Assembly: GCA_024224995.1 (NCBI GenBank)
Contig: JAAENB010000653.1
Location: 1-5,751, forward strand
Direction: 5' to 3'
Length of the DNA stretch: 5,751 nt
Source: a bacterium
GTDB lineage: Bacteria > Spirochaetota > UBA4802 > UBA5550
Shown: piece after piece, positions 4,449 through 5,751 of the stretch
Layout: every line of letters begins with the position of its first letter
Position numbering within the stretch: position 1 is the stretch's first letter
The notes under the pieces: generated by a model
What the model saw: only the letters and a program-made list of their open reading frames with translations
Database searches by the model: none
Told to the model about the DNA's origin: nothing
Program-made: the position numbers and the translations under genes

Positions 4449-5615
4449 TTAAACCTTATCAAAAACACTCCGGGCTATTTCCACTCTCTGTATTTCAGAT
4501 GTCCCCTCACACAAATCGCCAAGTTTGGCATCACGGTAGAGTCTTTCAATCCGGGAATCCTTCATATAACCGTGCCCCCCGTGAACCTGTAAAGCCAGGT
4601 TCGCTACTTTTGTCGCGGATTCGGAAGCAAAAAGCTTGGCGCACGAAACAAGTGTCGCGGTTTCGTAATTTTTTTCTTCAATTGCGCGACAGGCTTTATA
4701 GATAATGAGCCGCGAAAGATCGGTGTGTATCATCATATCGGAAAGTTTAAAAGCAACCTCCTGGTAACGGTTGATAATCCTGCCAAAAGTTTTTCTCTCC
4801 TTGGAATGGCTGCTGGCTTCGTCCATACAGGCTACGGCTATTCCCAGAGAGGCCATTGCCATGCCAAGCCTTCCGTAATTTTTTATCATTTCAATGATTT
4901 CATATCCCTTTCCGGGTTCTCCCAGAACCGCGCTTTCCGGAACTTCACAATTCTCAAGAATGAACTCTCCTGTCAGAGACCCCCTAAATCCCATTTTGTC
5001 AAATACCTTTTCCCGGGTAATTCCGGTTAATGAAGTATTTACCAGGAAACAGGTGATTCCCGCTTCAGGACCGGCAGAAGCATTGGTATACGCGGCTACA
5101 AGAACCGTATTTGCTATTGGCACATTGGTAACAAAAGTTTTTGCCCCGTTCAATACCCAGGCATCTCCCTTTTTCTCAGCGTTCGCACTGATGCTCACGT
5201 TGTCGGAACCGGCTTCAGATTCATACACAGCCACGGCCCCGATTGTATCTCCTTGTATCATGGAAGGTAAATACTCTTCTTTTTGGGCCTCAGTCCCGAA
5301 TACCGCAATGGCCTTGCCAAACTTTAAGGAGCTTGTCATTGCCGTAAGAAAAGTAGAAGAACAATATTTCGATATTGTTTCCCCGGCAATTGCCAGGCTA
5401 ACGAGGTCACTATTGCTCCCGCCGAATTTCTCTTCATGGGCCATTCCAAGAAATCCAACCTCGCCTAGCTTTTTGATATTTTGTGTCATAATCGATTTGA
5501 TTTCATCCACAGGAGCCCTGTCCATAATCTCCGCGTCCGGAGCCAGCTCCTGAGTGGAAAAATCCATATATTTTTTTATCAATAAAAATTGATCCGGTGT
5601 TAAATCATAATTCAT
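4449..5615 (-). CDS. Acyl-CoA dehydrogenase
   Basis: FAD-dependent acyl-CoA dehydrogenase, about 388 aa from the chosen start; it introduces the 2,3 double bond into acyl-CoA and normally passes electrons to an electron-transfer flavoprotein. Numbering here is from the upstream Met (390 aa). Seen: the N-terminal helical domain (1-125); the FAD/substrate motif AVYESEAGSDN (131-141); the middle beta domain (about 130-235) with WVLNGAKTFVTN; the C-terminal helical domain with RKTFGRIINRYQ; LQVHGGHGY for FAD; and CEGTSEIQR, in which Glu372 is the catalytic base of the SCAD/MCAD type. A cysteine (C371) replaces the usual Tyr before it. Two in-frame ATGs occur, at 5621 and 5615. GAGAGG lies only 2 bases from the first but 8 from the second, so I choose 5615, giving MNYDLTPDQ. 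The substrate is not predictable. It is the first gene of the block in this window; its promoter is not visible and may lie upstream. Confidence 0.95.
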   Translation of the reverse strand: MNYDLTPDQFLLIKKYMDFSTQELAPDAEIMDRAPVDEIKSIMTQNIKKLGEVGFLGMAHEEKFGGSNSDLVSLAIAGETISKYCSSTFLTAMTSSLKFGKAIAVFGTEAQKEEYLPSMIQGDTIGAVAVYESEAGSDNVSISANAEKKGDAWVLNGAKTFVTNVPIANTVLVAAYTNASAGPEAGITCFLVNTSLTGITREKVFDKMGFRGSLTGEFILENCEVPESAVLGEPGKGYEIIEMIKNYGRLGMAMASLGIAVACMDEASSHSKERKTFGRIINRYQEVAFKLSDMMIHTDLSRLIIYKACRAIEEKNYETATLVSCAKLFASESATKVANLALQVHGGHGYMKDSRIERLYRDAKLGDLCEGTSEIQRVEIARSVFDKV

Positions 5616-5623
5616 TCTCATAA

Positions 5624-5629
5624 CCTCTC
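5624..5629 (-). promoter_or_regulatory. Ribosome-binding site that decides the acyl-CoA dehydrogenase start
   Basis: On the minus strand GAGAGG ends 2 bases before the ATG at 5621 and 8 bases before the in-frame ATG at 5615. Two bases is too close for normal initiation and eight is near optimal, so the downstream ATG is the better start. Confidence 0.55.
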
Positions 5630-5657
5630 TTAAGAAACTTAATTTTGCTTGTGCGCG

Positions 5658-5751
5658 GGCCTTGAAGTAGTATGGGCTCTTTGGATTGCTCCGGAACTCG
5701 CTCCGCTCAAACAGTCCTCACAACCCAAAGAGCCCATACTACTTCAAGGCC
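5658..5751. repeat. Palindromic (MITE/REP-like) element with perfect 27-bp arms at the right edge
   Basis: Bases 5658-5684 and 5725-5751 are exact reverse complements (27 bp; outer end GGCCTTGAAG, inner end GCTCTTTGG). Pairing resumes after one mismatch with TTG/CAA (5686-5688 and 5721-5723). The 34-base centre holds a small CGGA/TCCG hairpin (5692-5695 with 5702-5705) and the minus-strand phrase GAGCGGAGCGAGTTC. No reading frame of note is inside. Arm perfection and lack of coding suggest a mobile or dispersed palindromic repeat rather than a gene-specific terminator. The repeat ends at the last base of the window, so the arms may be longer. It lies 36 bases upstream of the acyl-CoA dehydrogenase start region. 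Confidence 0.8.

Noticed and set aside
4894..5553. Long plus-strand open frame (219 codons) opposite acyl-CoA dehydrogenase
   Set aside because: Lies entirely antisense to a gene with full family motifs, has no recognisable domain and no ribosome-binding site; a codon-bias shadow.
5658..5751. Edge palindrome as a CRISPR repeat or tRNA
   Set aside because: A single inverted repeat without regularly spaced direct repeats; no cloverleaf or tRNA consensus boxes.

Overview
The window looks like a chromosomal stretch of a bacterium with moderate G+C and clear Shine-Dalgarno sites (AAGGA, AAAGGAG, AAGGAG, GAGAGG). Genes point mainly leftward (minus strand), with one rightward gene in the middle. 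The gene set is a ferredoxin:thioredoxin reductase-type iron-sulfur protein with a glutaredoxin, an acyl-CoA dehydrogenase, an FMN TIM-barrel oxidoreductase, a hotdog thioesterase and a gamma-carbonic-anhydrase-fold protein. It fits an anaerobic or microaerophilic fatty-acid-using bacterium. A Desulfobacterota-like or Spirochaetota-like lineage is my guess from gene content only; the sequence here does not settle it.

Layout, left to right. Bases 1-160 hold no convincing gene. A two-gene redox unit on the minus strand (493-747 glutaredoxin, then 161-496 FTR-type protein) is coupled by a 4-base ATGA overlap and has its own likely promoter. Upstream on the same strand is a 388-residue protein of unknown function (874-2040), with two soluble regions, an acidic/alanine-rich linker and a single membrane segment at the extreme C-terminus. 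A 146-base divergent intergenic region separates it from the rightward gamma-carbonic-anhydrase-like gene (2187-2708). That gene has no visible ribosome-binding site but does have a promoter placed so that its mRNA could be leaderless. A perfect 14-bp hairpin (2739-2770) lies between it and the convergent minus-strand block.

The minus-strand block is transcribed in the order acyl-CoA dehydrogenase (4449-5615), nitronate monooxygenase/FabK-type flavoenzyme (3383-4372), hotdog thioesterase (2792-3280). Each gap contains structure. A terminator-like hairpin with a U-tract (4403-4438) follows the dehydrogenase. A second hairpin (3343-3374) and five tandem heptamers (3301-3335) lie before the thioesterase. 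The three genes plausibly serve one acyl-CoA route, but their expression may be staggered by these elements.

The right edge (5658-5751) is a 94-base palindromic element with perfect 27-bp arms that ends exactly at the window boundary, probably a dispersed palindromic or MITE-like repeat. I found no complete new system. The best leads are the tail-anchored unknown protein, the glutaredoxin-FTR pair, the possibly leaderless gene and the intergenic hairpins and repeats.
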